In this document: piece by piece, positions 30,096 to 39,534 of the stretch | Position numbering within the stretch: the stretch's first letter is position 1 | Layout: each line of letters opens with the position of its first letter | The notes under the pieces: model-generated | What the model was told of the DNA's origin: nothing | Databases searched by the model: none | The model's input: only the letters and a program-made list of their open reading frames with translations | DNA from: Caldicellulosiruptor diazotrophicus | GTDB lineage: Bacteria; Bacillota; Thermoanaerobacteria; Caldicellulosiruptorales; Caldicellulosiruptoraceae | DNA length: 64,000 bases | Reading direction: 5' to 3' | NCBI RefSeq assembly: GCF_017347585.1 | Contig: NZ_AP024480.1 | Coordinates: 548,001 to 612,000 of the forward strand | Position numbers and translations under genes: made by a program

Positions 30096-30310
30096 ATTTT
30101 TTGAGCCGTAATTATCCCTTCCTCAAAAGGATATTGGGTGTGCTGTTGATGGTGAGTATAATAAAGAGCAGAAGGAAAAGAAAGGAGGATGTAGTAAGAG
30201 GGAAAATAAAGAAAAAGGTTAAATTTTCAAAAATATTTTTAGGGAATACAAAAGACAAAAAAGCAAATGTAAAATTTCAAAAAATCACGTGAAAAGGAGG
30301 ATGTTGCAAA

Positions 30311-31357
30311 ATGGAAAAGAGAATAGCTGGATGGTGGAGTTTAACGGCTTTGATTGGCTTGGCAATAGTTATATTGTTTGTTGTAGCTATTATAGGGAAT
30401 TATCAATCAAGTGGAGCAGCTACATTTGCAAAAGGTGCGGACGTAAGTTGGCTGCCTCAAATGGAAGCAAAAGGTTATAAGTTTTACGATGATAGAGGGG
30501 CACAAAAAGATTGTTTGGATATTTTAAAAGAACATGGTATTAATTCTATAAGATTAAGAACATGGGTTAATCCATCTGATGACCCAGTAAATGGGCACTG
30601 TAGTGCAGATGAAACTGTTACAATGGCAAAAAGAGCGGCGAACAAAGGATTTAGGATAATGATTGATTTCCATTATAGCGATTCTTGGGCAGATCCAGGT
30701 AAACAATATAAACCAGCGGCGTGGACAAATTATAATTTTAATGAACTTATGAATGCAGTTTACGGTTACACAAAATGGGTATTAGAAAAACTCAAAAGCA
30801 ATGGTGTTACACCAGAGTGGGTTCAGACAGGTAACGAAACAAACGACGGAATGTTGTGGGAAGATGGACGTGCATCAAAAAACATGAAGAACTTTGCTTG
30901 GTTGGTTAACTGTGGTTATGATGCAACAAAGGCTGTATTTCCTTCTACTAAATGTATTGTACATCTTTCTAATGGATATGATAATTCGCTGTATAGATGG
31001 TTATTCGACGGTTTGAAGAATAATGGTGGCAAATGGGATGTTATTGGAATGTCTCTCTATCCTTCTACGGCTGATTGGCAATCAAAAAATCAACAATGCT
31101 TAAACAATATGAATGATATGGTTTCCCGTTATGGGAAAGAAGTAATGATTTGTGAGATAGGAATGGACTACACTGCAGAGTCCACAGCTTATAACTTTAT
31201 TGTAGATATCATTAACAAAACTCGCTCTGTAAGTAGTGGTAAAGGCCTTGGAGTCTTCTACTGGGAGCCACAATGTTACAATTGGGCAGGATACACAAAG
31301 GGTTGCTGGAGAACTGATGGCAGACCAAGCAGTGCATTGGATGCTTTCCTAAAATAA
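30311..31357 (+). CDS. GH53 endo-beta-1,4-galactanase, membrane-anchored
   Basis: The protein has 348 residues, with AAAAGGAGG before ATG 30311. An uncleaved-looking N-terminal helix (LTALIGLAIVILFVVAIIG) is followed by the GH53 barrel, from FAKGADVSWLPQMEAKGYKF to the end. E176 in QTGNETNDG is the acid/base and E282 in MICEIGMDY the nucleophile. INSIRLRTWVNP and MIDFHYSDSWADPGKQ are further family markers. It hydrolyses beta-1,4-galactan, the side chain of rhamnogalacturonan I, matching the PL11 lyases around it. There is no binding module or SLH domain; the signal could also be cleaved, releasing the enzyme. Confidence 0.93.
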   Translation: MEKRIAGWWSLTALIGLAIVILFVVAIIGNYQSSGAATFAKGADVSWLPQMEAKGYKFYDDRGAQKDCLDILKEHGINSIRLRTWVNPSDDPVNGHCSADETVTMAKRAANKGFRIMIDFHYSDSWADPGKQYKPAAWTNYNFNELMNAVYGYTKWVLEKLKSNGVTPEWVQTGNETNDGMLWEDGRASKNMKNFAWLVNCGYDATKAVFPSTKCIVHLSNGYDNSLYRWLFDGLKNNGGKWDVIGMSLYPSTADWQSKNQQCLNNMNDMVSRYGKEVMICEIGMDYTAESTAYNFIVDIINKTRSVSSGKGLGVFYWEPQCYNWAGYTKGCWRTDGRPSSALDAFLK

Positions 31358-31400
31358 TAGGAATAAAAACAAATTATGAAGGTTGGTAAAAAAATGAAAT

Positions 31401-31440
31401 GGGATGAGATTTCCGTAGGGAGGAAATCTCATCCCTTAAG
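31401..31440 (+). terminator. Perfect 14-bp hairpin after the galactanase gene
   Basis: Arms 31401-31414 (gggatgagatttcc) and 31422-31435 pair perfectly around a 7-base loop. The tail is not a clean T-run, so termination may be partial. Confidence 0.7.
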
Positions 31441-31488
31441 AATTTTAGTAAATAAAGGTTTATAGAATTTGAGTAAAGGAGTGCAAAA

Positions 31489-32904
31489 ATGAAAGGGAAG
31501 GGCTTAAATAAGGTGCGAAAACAGAAAAATAGGATATTTATTTTTTCTTTTTCTTTCATTTTTTTAATAGGAATTAATTTATTAAGTCAATTACATTTGC
31601 CTGAAATAGATTTAACTTCTAATAGGTTTTATACTTTATCGGCAGTTACCCATTCTTTCCTTAAAAAACTTAATACTCCGGTAACTATTTATGTGATTTG
31701 TAAAGATACAAGTAAAAATTTTCGATTATTAGAAATAGTCAAGCAATATCAAATTCATTCTCAATTTGTAAAAGTGAAATATATTAATCCTTCTAAAAAT
31801 GGATGGATATTGAAAAAGTATGAAGATTCTTTTAACAAAATTGAAGATGGCAGCTTAATTGTTGAATTAGGGAATAGATACATAATTATCAATCGAGATA
31901 ATATATTAGATATTTTGGTAAATCCTGCTACTAATCAAGAAAAGATATTAGGAGTAAGAATAGAAGAACAACTTACATACGCTATAATGTCTTTAACAAA
32001 AGAATCAAGCGTTTTAATATATGAATTAGAAGGTCATGGGGAGAAAAAACTTAAAGATCTTGGCATTCTCAATGAAATTAAATTAGCTAATTATCAAATA
32101 AAGAGCATCAATCTTCTTTCAATTTCTCAAATTCCCCGTGAAGCTAAAGTATTATTGGTAATGGCTCCGCAAGTAGACCTCTCAGAAAAAGAGATTGAAA
32201 TAATCCACAATTACTTAAAAAGTGGTGGAAAAGCAATTTTTTTGATTGATGTGGTAAATGAAAAGTTAACGAATTTTAATCGGTTATTTAATAGGTGGGG
32301 CTTTGAGTTGAAGCAAGGAATATTATTAAATTTAGAGGGTACAGAAGATGAAACTTTTTATATTGTTCCAAATTATACCTCTCACAAAATTTTAAAAACG
32401 GTGAGAAAAAATAATCTTAATGCTCTTTTTCCATTTTCACAACCCATTTTTGAAACAAAAATAAGAAAACAAAACTTAGTGATAGAAAAAATATTGACGA
32501 CAAAATCAAATACAGTTTTCAAAGGTGGAATGGGAGCTAAAATAATAGAGGATCCAATATTCCAGAAAGGAGATATAAGGGACACGTTTTGCATTGGCAT
32601 GACAGTCAGTGAGAAAACAAATGATATAACAGAAAGAAAAATAGTAATTTTAGGCAGCGCTAAATTTCTTCAGAAGGACTTGGTAAAAGTTGTAAGAGGG
32701 AATTTCTCAATATTTCTATCTTCATTAAATTGGTTGGTGGACCAAAAAGAACTTCCATATATTGAACCTAAAAGTTTGGTTACGTTTTATTTAACACTTA
32801 CTCCGTTTCAGTCATATGTTTATACAATTATTGTGGTTATTTTGATACCACTGTTAATTTTTTCAATAGGTATTAATATATGGATACACAGGGAGAATGC
32901 ATAA
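31489..32904 (+). CDS. Orphan GldG-like ABC transporter accessory protein
   Basis: The protein has 471 residues, with AAAGGAG before ATG 31489. It has one N-terminal membrane helix (IFIFSFSFIFLIGINLL), the GldG-type signature DLTSNRFYTLSAVTHSFLKKL, a long extracytoplasmic domain of the ABC_transp_aux type (including YELEGHGEKKL and a KSGGKAIFLIDVV segment), and a C-terminal helix (YVYTIIVVILIPLLIFSIGI). Family members normally sit beside an ABC ATPase and permease (GldA/GldF-like); none is present here. The function is unknown. It may depend on a transporter encoded elsewhere or on the neighbouring surface enzymes. It is the last gene of the accessory segment. Confidence 0.75.
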   Translation: MKGKGLNKVRKQKNRIFIFSFSFIFLIGINLLSQLHLPEIDLTSNRFYTLSAVTHSFLKKLNTPVTIYVICKDTSKNFRLLEIVKQYQIHSQFVKVKYINPSKNGWILKKYEDSFNKIEDGSLIVELGNRYIIINRDNILDILVNPATNQEKILGVRIEEQLTYAIMSLTKESSVLIYELEGHGEKKLKDLGILNEIKLANYQIKSINLLSISQIPREAKVLLVMAPQVDLSEKEIEIIHNYLKSGGKAIFLIDVVNEKLTNFNRLFNRWGFELKQGILLNLEGTEDETFYIVPNYTSHKILKTVRKNNLNALFPFSQPIFETKIRKQNLVIEKILTTKSNTVFKGGMGAKIIEDPIFQKGDIRDTFCIGMTVSEKTNDITERKIVILGSAKFLQKDLVKVVRGNFSIFLSSLNWLVDQKELPYIEPKSLVTFYLTLTPFQSYVYTIIVVILIPLLIFSIGINIWIHRENA

Positions 32905-33076
32905 AAATTTTTATAAGAACAGCATCAATTAAATAATTAACAATTTAAAAAATATTACTAATTCAACTGAATACAAAAAAATTTATAATAATTCGAATAT
33001 TTCAATAAAATATACAATATATCAACACAAAACACAGAATATAATCTCTGCTGTACTATCAACTAAATACACTGCA

Positions 33077-34069
33077 TTAATAAAACTCAATTACCCTTTC
33101 CCTATCTGCAGACTCCCTTGCCAAAAGTGAAGCTAATGTCATATAAAAGCTATCTTCGCTACTTACTAAGCACTTTCCTGTGCTGCGTACTTCATTCAAA
33201 AAATCTAAGAATATTACCGGCGGATCTTCTGTCTTAATTTCTATTGCTTCTTTTGTTTCATCATTTAGCAAGAAAACCTTTCCATTTATAACTTCAATTA
33301 TTCCATTTGTACCAACAACTCTAATTCGGTCATCGTCGTGCGTTGGTGCATCGTTTGGACGCAAATAGTCGATATTTACAGTTGCAAAAATTTCATCTTC
33401 CATTACAAAACTACAAAAAGCAGTGGCTTCAAGCTCACCATGATCATTATTATAAAGTTTTGAATGTCTTGCAAAGACCGATTTAAATTTCTTGCCACTT
33501 AGCCAATAAATCCAATCAATAGCATGAATCCCAACCCAGGGAATTGTTCCGCCATATGTTCTTCTCTGTTTGTAAAAATCAGGTCGCATTCCAAGTTTAT
33601 AAGATTTTTGAGCATGTATCAGTCTTATTCTACCTATCTTGTTTTCATTTATAAGTTTATAAGCAGTCCAAAAATGGGGTGTATAGCGCAATCCCAACAT
33701 TGACGAAAGTTTTACTTTTGTTTGTTTCCACACACTCTTTAGTTCTTCAAGTTCTTCTATTGAAAGTGCAACAGGTTTTTCCATATATACGTGGATTCCT
33801 CTTTCCATAGCCTCAATTGCAAGCTCAGAATTTTTATAAAAAAATGTATTAATCACAGCAATGTCAGGTTTGAGCTCTTCAAACATGCTTATAGGATTGC
33901 TATAAACCACAGGTGCAAATCCCATTTCATTTACTTGAGAATATAACCTTTCAATATTCTCTCCTTCACATCCAGGAGAGATTCCCACAATTTTGGCATC
34001 AGGGTCTTCTTTTATTCCTCTTAAAGCGTATACATAGTGCCCACTACTACCTACAATGCAAATTTTCAT
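33077..34069 (-). CDS. Gfo/Idh/MocA-family oxidoreductase (intact copy)
   Basis: This 330-residue protein has the nucleotide-binding start ICIVGSSGHYVYALRGI, the EKP motif at MEKPVALSIEELEEL and a C-terminal substrate domain with GIHAIDWIYWLSGKKF. GAAAGGTGTGG lies upstream of ATG 34069. It is the third gene of a minus-strand operon after a GH106-like hydrolase and an SGNH esterase, 34 bases from the latter. It probably oxidises or reduces a sugar released by those enzymes. Bases 33273-33862 are identical to the truncated copy at 23595-24377; outside that tract the two diverge. Confidence 0.88.
   Translation of the reverse strand: MKICIVGSSGHYVYALRGIKEDPDAKIVGISPGCEGENIERLYSQVNEMGFAPVVYSNPISMFEELKPDIAVINTFFYKNSELAIEAMERGIHVYMEKPVALSIEELEELKSVWKQTKVKLSSMLGLRYTPHFWTAYKLINENKIGRIRLIHAQKSYKLGMRPDFYKQRRTYGGTIPWVGIHAIDWIYWLSGKKFKSVFARHSKLYNNDHGELEATAFCSFVMEDEIFATVNIDYLRPNDAPTHDDDRIRVVGTNGIIEVINGKVFLLNDETKEAIEIKTEDPPVIFLDFLNEVRSTGKCLVSSEDSFYMTLASLLARESADRERVIEFY
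33273..33862. repeat. 590-bp perfect direct repeat, right copy
   Basis: It is identical to 23788-24377 and in the same orientation. The pair brackets a 9,485-bp unit. Confidence 0.9.
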
Positions 34070-34103
34070 TTAAAGTTCCACACCTTTCATTCAAATTTTT
34101 CTT

Positions 34104-34847
34104 TTAAAACATAATTGTTTCAAACAATGACCATGCAAAGAGCTTATGCATCGGGCGATTGGGGTGATTTATAAAATTTGAAAGAAGATTTGTTGTGTCA
34201 ACGCCACTATGATAAAGCTTTTTCCATTTTTCATAACAATCACAAACTACAACCTTTTCTTTTTGGCAAAGCTCCTTAGCTGAGTCTATGTAAAGGTCTA
34301 ATGTTCCATTGATTTGACTTTCCATATTTAATTTTGCCATCTCAATTAACGGCAAGCTCTTTATAGCTGGTGAAATATAAGTATTTTTCATGTTGGGAGT
34401 TAAAAAGATTACTTCAATATCGTGTTTTTTAAGTTCTAAAAATATCCCTGCTAAACTATCTAAATATTCATTCAAATACTCTTTTCCTTTGTTACTATCG
34501 TTTAATCCATAGCATACTACCACAAGGTCTGGGTTAAATCTTAAAACATCTCTTTCAAGTCTTTGTAAGCCACCTTGTGCTGTATCGCCGCTTATGCCTG
34601 CATTGACAATATTAATCGGAGCAAATGGAAACACCATTGATAAGATTTTTTTAAATTGATTATGATAGACAGCTTCGAAATCGCACACAACTTCTAATGT
34701 TCTTTTTGTTCCTTCAATGATCTCAAAGCAACCGTGGGTTACACTGTCACCCAAAAAGACAATTGTAGGTATTGGACCGGAGTGATAATTTTCATTTTTT
34801 TGTCTAATTTTTTCTACAATGCGCATCATTCCTGGGTCTGCCCCCAT
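34104..34847 (-). CDS. SGNH/GDSL-family hydrolase, probable carbohydrate esterase
   Basis: The protein has 247 residues and no signal peptide. The SGNH blocks are in order: GDSVTHG with nucleophile S35, the block II glycine in NAGISGDTAQGG, YGLNDSN with the block III asparagine, and a C-terminal NHPNRPMH with candidate histidine. In plant-polymer clusters such proteins usually remove acetyl groups, for example from rhamnogalacturonan; that role is inferred. The start is uncertain: ATG 34847 lacks a good ribosome site, and ATG codons 6-7 residues later are alternatives. It lies 15 bases after the GH106-like gene. Confidence 0.8.
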   Translation of the reverse strand: MGADPGMMRIVEKIRQKNENYHSGPIPTIVFLGDSVTHGCFEIIEGTKRTLEVVCDFEAVYHNQFKKILSMVFPFAPINIVNAGISGDTAQGGLQRLERDVLRFNPDLVVVCYGLNDSNKGKEYLNEYLDSLAGIFLELKKHDIEVIFLTPNMKNTYISPAIKSLPLIEMAKLNMESQINGTLDLYIDSAKELCQKEKVVVCDCYEKWKKLYHSGVDTTNLLSNFINHPNRPMHKLFAWSLFETIMF

Positions 34848-34862
34848 TTATATTGATGAGTT

Positions 34863-37800
34863 TCATATTGTTTTAATTTTATGTGTTATTGGTTCAATAA
34901 CTTCACCTTCAAACAGCTGCAGGCTCGAAGTTGATACTTCAAGGGTGAGCTTTACCTTCTTTGAAGAAAGTAAATCAGAATCTATCTTCCATCTGTAAGG
35001 TTGCCAGCACCTTGTACCTATATATTCATCATTTATATAAAGACTTACACACTGATCTATGTTATCTTCAATAAAGAGTTCCACAAAACCACTTTCCAAA
35101 GATGGCATTTGAAGTTCTTTTTCGTACTTTATAAAACCAGCATAAAAAGGAATGCCATTTTCAAGGTCTTTACCAAAGCAGCCTTGAGTTGGAAGGTTGC
35201 CTATATGCCAGCTGTCATCAACTTTGAATATACCTGCCATGCTGAAAATATAAATGGGTGTAAGAAGTCCATCAAAAGACCTGCTAATCTTAACGCATAC
35301 ACAAAGCTGATTTTCTCCCAATTTAATTAAGTTGCTAATGTCATATGCTAAATTAGTATGAGAATAAAATCTTTTAGGTACAAAATCTTTTGGTAAAATA
35401 GTGTAGCCATTCAAAAACATAAACCATTCACCTTTTATACCTTCATCTTCAATTACAAGCCAGAATTTTTGGTCTGCAACATCTACAAAAAATGAAGTAG
35501 TGTATATTGCCTCAAAGCTTGGCAATATTATTTCTTTTGGACATCCAAAGAAACTTTTTGTTTTTAGTGGTATTGGAATTTTTGCTTCTTCTATCTGATC
35601 AATTATCGGTTTTGGGGTCACTGTAATTTTTGAAGATGTTGAGTACTGTTCATTTCCGTTGTTGAAAATAAGTTTTAAATTCCATCTACCAAGCCTCAAT
35701 GGATTTAAACTCTCAATTGAAAATCTCCAGGAAGTTTCAAGAGGAATTTTATATTGAAAAATTTTCTTTTCAATATCCTTTTTGTTATCACTGTTCTTAA
35801 CCAAACCTTTTTCTAATTTGATTAAATACGATTGAAAAGGCTCAAAACTCATGGAAAAAGTCATTTGCTTTTTATCTAAAGAATTTTCGAAATTTATTTC
35901 CTTATCAAGTTCTTGCAATGTTAATGGAACCGAATAAATTCTGGTTATTTCATCAGCCTTGTAACCCACGTGTATCTTACAACTCTTTTTCTCCTTAGTT
36001 GGGTTTATTATGAATAAAAGATCATGATCTACATCCTCAAAGTAAGCACAGAGAATACCGCGGTCGTTAAGAGATTCATATGATATACTTACAGGCTTTT
36101 TACAAATCTTGTCAATTTTTGCAGCCAAATCTTCTATGTTACTAATGAAAATACAACTGTTTAGAAAAACTATATTGTTCAATTTAGAACCTGTTGTATA
36201 TGCCTTTGCGATGTCCATAGGATTTACTCCAAGAAGATTGCTAATATCTTTTGCAACATCAAAATCTTCGATGCTTTGAAATGGCAAACAGCCAATAAAT
36301 ATTAGCTTACATCCTTTAAATATTAGATCTTTTATCTTTAAGTAAGCCTCTTTTTCTAAATTGGTCACAGGTGGAATGATCAATAATTCAAATTTTTCAT
36401 TGTCATAATAGATCTTTTGATTCCTGCATTCCAAACTCCCCACTAATGACTGGTCAATCACATAGTAGTCTACATTTTCTTCTAAAAGAATTTGTTGAAT
36501 TCTACAGAAATCCTTTGAAATCTTTTCTTTTATCTCTCTCTCATTAAAACAGGTCCACTGGCTTGTAATTGGATCTACTACAAGTACATCAACTTTTCTT
36601 TTGCAATTTTTAAGCATTTTAGTTACATTTTCTACATACTCAGACAATATTTTTTGATGTTTCCACCAAGGCATCTGGAAAAAGGCTGAAGGTGGAGCAT
36701 CGTGTTTTTTAAGCCCATCTGCACTATAATAAAAAGCATGAGGAACAAACATGTCTATTCCCTGTAGTATTAGCCAATCAAATATCCATTTCATATCTTG
36801 AATTGTGATGCTCCAGCCGATACTATGAAAGCATTCACACAAAACCCTTTCCTTTTTATAAAAGTGAGCGGCAGATGATGCTATCTTTGGATTTGCTCTG
36901 TAGTTTTCAGATACAACCTGGGGAATGTCACCAGCCTTTTGGTGCCCTGCGTCTATTCCGGGAATGTCCATAAATGCTAATTGCGAGCTTCTCAAAATTG
37001 GTTTTTCACCTACATATAGAAGATTATTCTGGTGGCACCATTCAAGGATTAGTTTGTCGTAGCTTTCAATAAATGTGTCCACAACAAGCTTCCAAAACTG
37101 ATACTTAAATTTAGCATAAGCTGTATCAAATATGTCTGTGCAAATAATTTGAGGTAATTTTTCAATAAGATTTTCCCCATATGTTTGCTCAAAAAGCTTA
37201 GGAAGCAATTTTGACCAAGGAAGTTTGCCGGCAACTGGAGCTGTTTCATCCGTAAAAATTCCCTTTATTGTTTTTCCAAACTCATGACCTAAGTATTTTT
37301 TATATCTTTCATGAGTGGTTTGAATGAACAGTCTTACAGCATCTTTGTTTAGAGGGTCGATAAATGTTCCGAAATATTTAAAATTTTTTAATGGATACTG
37401 ATAAAACAAAAATATCTTCCACTCTCCTTTTGGTACTTTCCATTTAAGAACTTTTGCCCCATCTCCAACAAAGTATCTTTTCCTATTGTAAAACGTAAGC
37501 CCACTTTCTTGGTAAATGTGTTCTTTGTAGATTACACCAATATAATCAATCAAATCTATGTATTCATTCCATACTATATTATCGTTTCTTATTCTATAGG
37601 CTCTTGCTAATAACACTTCACACATGGGAATTTCAATGCAAATCTCTTCATTATCTTTTGCCTCAAACACTTTATAATCTAATATAAAAGCTTGATACTC
37701 AGGATGCTGAGCAACTACTTCACCAGCTGAAATTCCACTTGGATAAGGATATTCATCATAAAGCCACACTTCCATGTTATATTTTTTTGCACATTCAATT

Positions 37801-37982
37801 GCAACAGAAACCTTTTCAAACCACTCGTGAGAAAGGTAGGGTATTTCAAGGCCTTGCCGTGGATGAATGAAGAATCCACCAATTCCTTTGTCATGCATCT
37901 CTTTTATTTGCTCTGCTATTTCATCATTTTCCATTTTCCCATTCCAAAACCAGAAAGGTTTTATTTTAAAGTTGATATCCAT
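34863..37982 (-). CDS. Large GH106-like glycoside hydrolase (putative alpha-L-rhamnosidase)
   Basis: The protein has 1,039 residues from ATG 37982, with TTGGAG 8 bases upstream; an in-frame GTG three codons earlier overlaps that site. The N-terminal pattern is IKPFWFWNGKMENDEIAEQI, MHDKGIGGFFIHPRQGL and EVWLYDEYPYPSG, then GIFTDETAPVAG, a layout I associate with GH106 and related barrels. The C-terminal 250 residues are beta-sandwich-like, with a galactose-binding-type ending. It is cytoplasmic. Release of alpha-L-rhamnose from rhamnogalacturonan fragments fits the surrounding lyases, esterase and Gfo oxidoreductase, but the family call is from memory of motifs and could be a related uncharacterised family. 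Confidence 0.62.
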   Translation of the reverse strand: MDINFKIKPFWFWNGKMENDEIAEQIKEMHDKGIGGFFIHPRQGLEIPYLSHEWFEKVSVAIECAKKYNMEVWLYDEYPYPSGISAGEVVAQHPEYQAFILDYKVFEAKDNEEICIEIPMCEVLLARAYRIRNDNIVWNEYIDLIDYIGVIYKEHIYQESGLTFYNRKRYFVGDGAKVLKWKVPKGEWKIFLFYQYPLKNFKYFGTFIDPLNKDAVRLFIQTTHERYKKYLGHEFGKTIKGIFTDETAPVAGKLPWSKLLPKLFEQTYGENLIEKLPQIICTDIFDTAYAKFKYQFWKLVVDTFIESYDKLILEWCHQNNLLYVGEKPILRSSQLAFMDIPGIDAGHQKAGDIPQVVSENYRANPKIASSAAHFYKKERVLCECFHSIGWSITIQDMKWIFDWLILQGIDMFVPHAFYYSADGLKKHDAPPSAFFQMPWWKHQKILSEYVENVTKMLKNCKRKVDVLVVDPITSQWTCFNEREIKEKISKDFCRIQQILLEENVDYYVIDQSLVGSLECRNQKIYYDNEKFELLIIPPVTNLEKEAYLKIKDLIFKGCKLIFIGCLPFQSIEDFDVAKDISNLLGVNPMDIAKAYTTGSKLNNIVFLNSCIFISNIEDLAAKIDKICKKPVSISYESLNDRGILCAYFEDVDHDLLFIINPTKEKKSCKIHVGYKADEITRIYSVPLTLQELDKEINFENSLDKKQMTFSMSFEPFQSYLIKLEKGLVKNSDNKKDIEKKIFQYKIPLETSWRFSIESLNPLRLGRWNLKLIFNNGNEQYSTSSKITVTPKPIIDQIEEAKIPIPLKTKSFFGCPKEIILPSFEAIYTTSFFVDVADQKFWLVIEDEGIKGEWFMFLNGYTILPKDFVPKRFYSHTNLAYDISNLIKLGENQLCVCVKISRSFDGLLTPIYIFSMAGIFKVDDSWHIGNLPTQGCFGKDLENGIPFYAGFIKYEKELQMPSLESGFVELFIEDNIDQCVSLYINDEYIGTRCWQPYRWKIDSDLLSSKKVKLTLEVSTSSLQLFEGEVIEPITHKIKTI

Positions 37983-38035
37983 TTCTTTCACTCCAAATTG
38001 TTTTAGTTGTATTTATTTTAAAGTTATTTATTTTA

Positions 38036-38064
38036 ATTATACACAACAAAATAAAAAGAATCAA
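38036..38064 (-). promoter_or_regulatory. Promoter of the GH106-like/SGNH/Gfo operon
   Basis: On the minus strand: -35 ttgatt (38059-38064), a 17-base spacer and a perfect -10 tataat (38036-38041). Transcription would start about 50 bases before ATG 37982. Confidence 0.65.
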
Positions 38065-38177
38065 CAAAAACAAATCAAAACCTATGGGTATTTCAAACAA
38101 TGCTTACTAAAATTCTTGATTTAAGAGAGCTTAGGGTGGTAAAATAAACTAATAAAAAATTCATTGGACAAAAGAGG

Positions 38178-39194
38178 GTGATAAAAATTCCTGCGACCAT
38201 CAAAGACATTGCTCGCTACACAGGCTTGTCAATTGCAACAATTTCAAAATACTTAAATGGAGGAAATGTGCTTGAAAAAAATAGAATATTGATTGAAGAA
38301 GCCATAAAAGCCTTGGATTTTGAAGTGAATGAGATTGCAAGAGGCTTGAGGACAAATAAGACTATGACCGTGGGTGTGCTTATACCTGTGTTTGAGCAGT
38401 TCTTTAGCACTATTATTTCGAGTTTAGAAACAATCTTGCTTGAAACAGGCTATAGCGTTGTTGTATGCGACTATAAAGATGATGAGAAATTGGAAAAGGA
38501 GAGATTTGATTTTCTTTATAAAAAAAGAGTAGATGCTCTTGTAGTTGTTCCCTCTTCTTTGAAGGGCTCTGATATAAGAAAAATTGTAAAAAGAGATATT
38601 CCAATAATAGCAATTGATAGACCAATTCCAGATTACGAGTGTGACACAATTGTTGTAAACAATTTTGAGGTTTCGTACAAAGCGGTGGAAAAACTTATTA
38701 CCATGGGACATAGAAAAATTGGCATAATATGCGGCCCGCAAAATATTTATACAGCAAAGGAAAGACTGAGAGGTTACATTGAAGCACACAAGAATTATAA
38801 CGTGGAAATAGACCAAGGGTATATAAAATTTAGTGATTATCACAGTATGGAATCAGGATTTAAAAAGATGATGGAGCTTTTAGAGAAAGATAATCCTCCT
38901 ACTGCAGTATTCATCACAAATTACGATATGACTGTAGGGAGTATAATCGCTCTGAATGAAAAGGATGTCAAAATTCCCGATGAACTTTCTGTAATTGGAT
39001 TTGACAGCATTGAAATAGCAAGAATGGTAAAACCACCTCTATCTTTAGTGCTACAACCAACAGAGGAAATTGGCAAAGTAGCAGCTGAGCTTATTTTGAA
39101 AAGATTAAAAGGGGATAAAAGCGATTTTCCTCTCTTTAAAAAGTTGGATGCACAACTTTTGATAAAAAAGTCTATAAAAGAGATCAAATGTTGA
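38178..39194 (+). CDS. LacI-family transcriptional regulator
   Basis: This protein of about 338 residues has the LacI HTH at residues 6-27 (ATIKDIARYTGLSIATISKYLNGG), the hinge helix EIARGLRTNKT, and a periplasmic-binding-protein-like effector domain (VGVLIPVFEQFFSTI to LKRLKGDKSDF). GTG 38178 follows AAAGAGG by a single base, so the true start may be a later non-ATG codon. It lies between the divergent rhamnosidase operon and the fucose operon. Two perfect 14-bp operator-like sites in front of fucI suggest it represses fucI-GH29, relieved by a sugar or sugar-phosphate effector. The effector is not known. Confidence 0.88.
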   Translation: MIKIPATIKDIARYTGLSIATISKYLNGGNVLEKNRILIEEAIKALDFEVNEIARGLRTNKTMTVGVLIPVFEQFFSTIISSLETILLETGYSVVVCDYKDDEKLEKERFDFLYKKRVDALVVVPSSLKGSDIRKIVKRDIPIIAIDRPIPDYECDTIVVNNFEVSYKAVEKLITMGHRKIGIICGPQNIYTAKERLRGYIEAHKNYNVEIDQGYIKFSDYHSMESGFKKMMELLEKDNPPTAVFITNYDMTVGSIIALNEKDVKIPDELSVIGFDSIEIARMVKPPLSLVLQPTEEIGKVAAELILKRLKGDKSDFPLFKKLDAQLLIKKSIKEIKC

Positions 39195-39257
39195 TTTTAT
39201 TGGTTTTAAGATGATTTAGAGTGTTTTTGACTTATTTTTTATTTAATTTATTTGTTA

Positions 39258-39286
39258 TTGACAAGGAATGTATCAAAGAATATAAT
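39258..39286 (+). promoter_or_regulatory. Promoter P1 of the fucose operon
   Basis: Perfect -35 ttgaca (39258-39263), 17-base spacer, perfect -10 tataat (39281-39286). It lies 36 bases upstream of operator 1. Confidence 0.75.
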
Positions 39287-39322
39287 AAAATCAAAAGTAA
39301 AATTTTTATTTTGTCATGGTTT

Positions 39323-39336
39323 GTGAAACGTTTAGC
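39323..39336 (+). promoter_or_regulatory. Operator 1, LacI-type
   Basis: The site reads gtgaaacgtttagc, with a palindromic aaacgttt core typical of LacI-family operators. The exact reverse complement occurs at 39535-39548. Confidence 0.75.
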
Positions 39337-39461
39337 ATATGGTGAGTGAGTTTTAGTGATAATTGACTCTCTATTTTTAGAGTAAATAGAAAAATGTGAT
39401 ATACAATTGTGACTAAAGGACAATTATGTAGAAGTTTATAGCAAAAAATTAGGCAAATATA

Positions 39462-39490
39462 TTGACAAGTTGTGAAAAAGAGTGTATATT
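39462..39490 (+). promoter_or_regulatory. Promoter P2 of the fucose operon
   Basis: Perfect -35 ttgaca (39462-39467), 17-base spacer, -10 tatatt (39485-39490). Operator 2 lies 44 bases downstream, between the predicted start and fucI. Confidence 0.75.
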
Positions 39491-39534
39491 AGAAACAGGA
39501 TAAATAGCGTTATAATTATTTTTGTAAAACAAAA

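Noticed and set aside
30101-30292. 63-codon frame between the LuxR-type gene and GH53
   Set aside because: It starts at TTG without a ribosome site, has low-complexity Lys-rich content, and lies in the leader of the galactanase gene.
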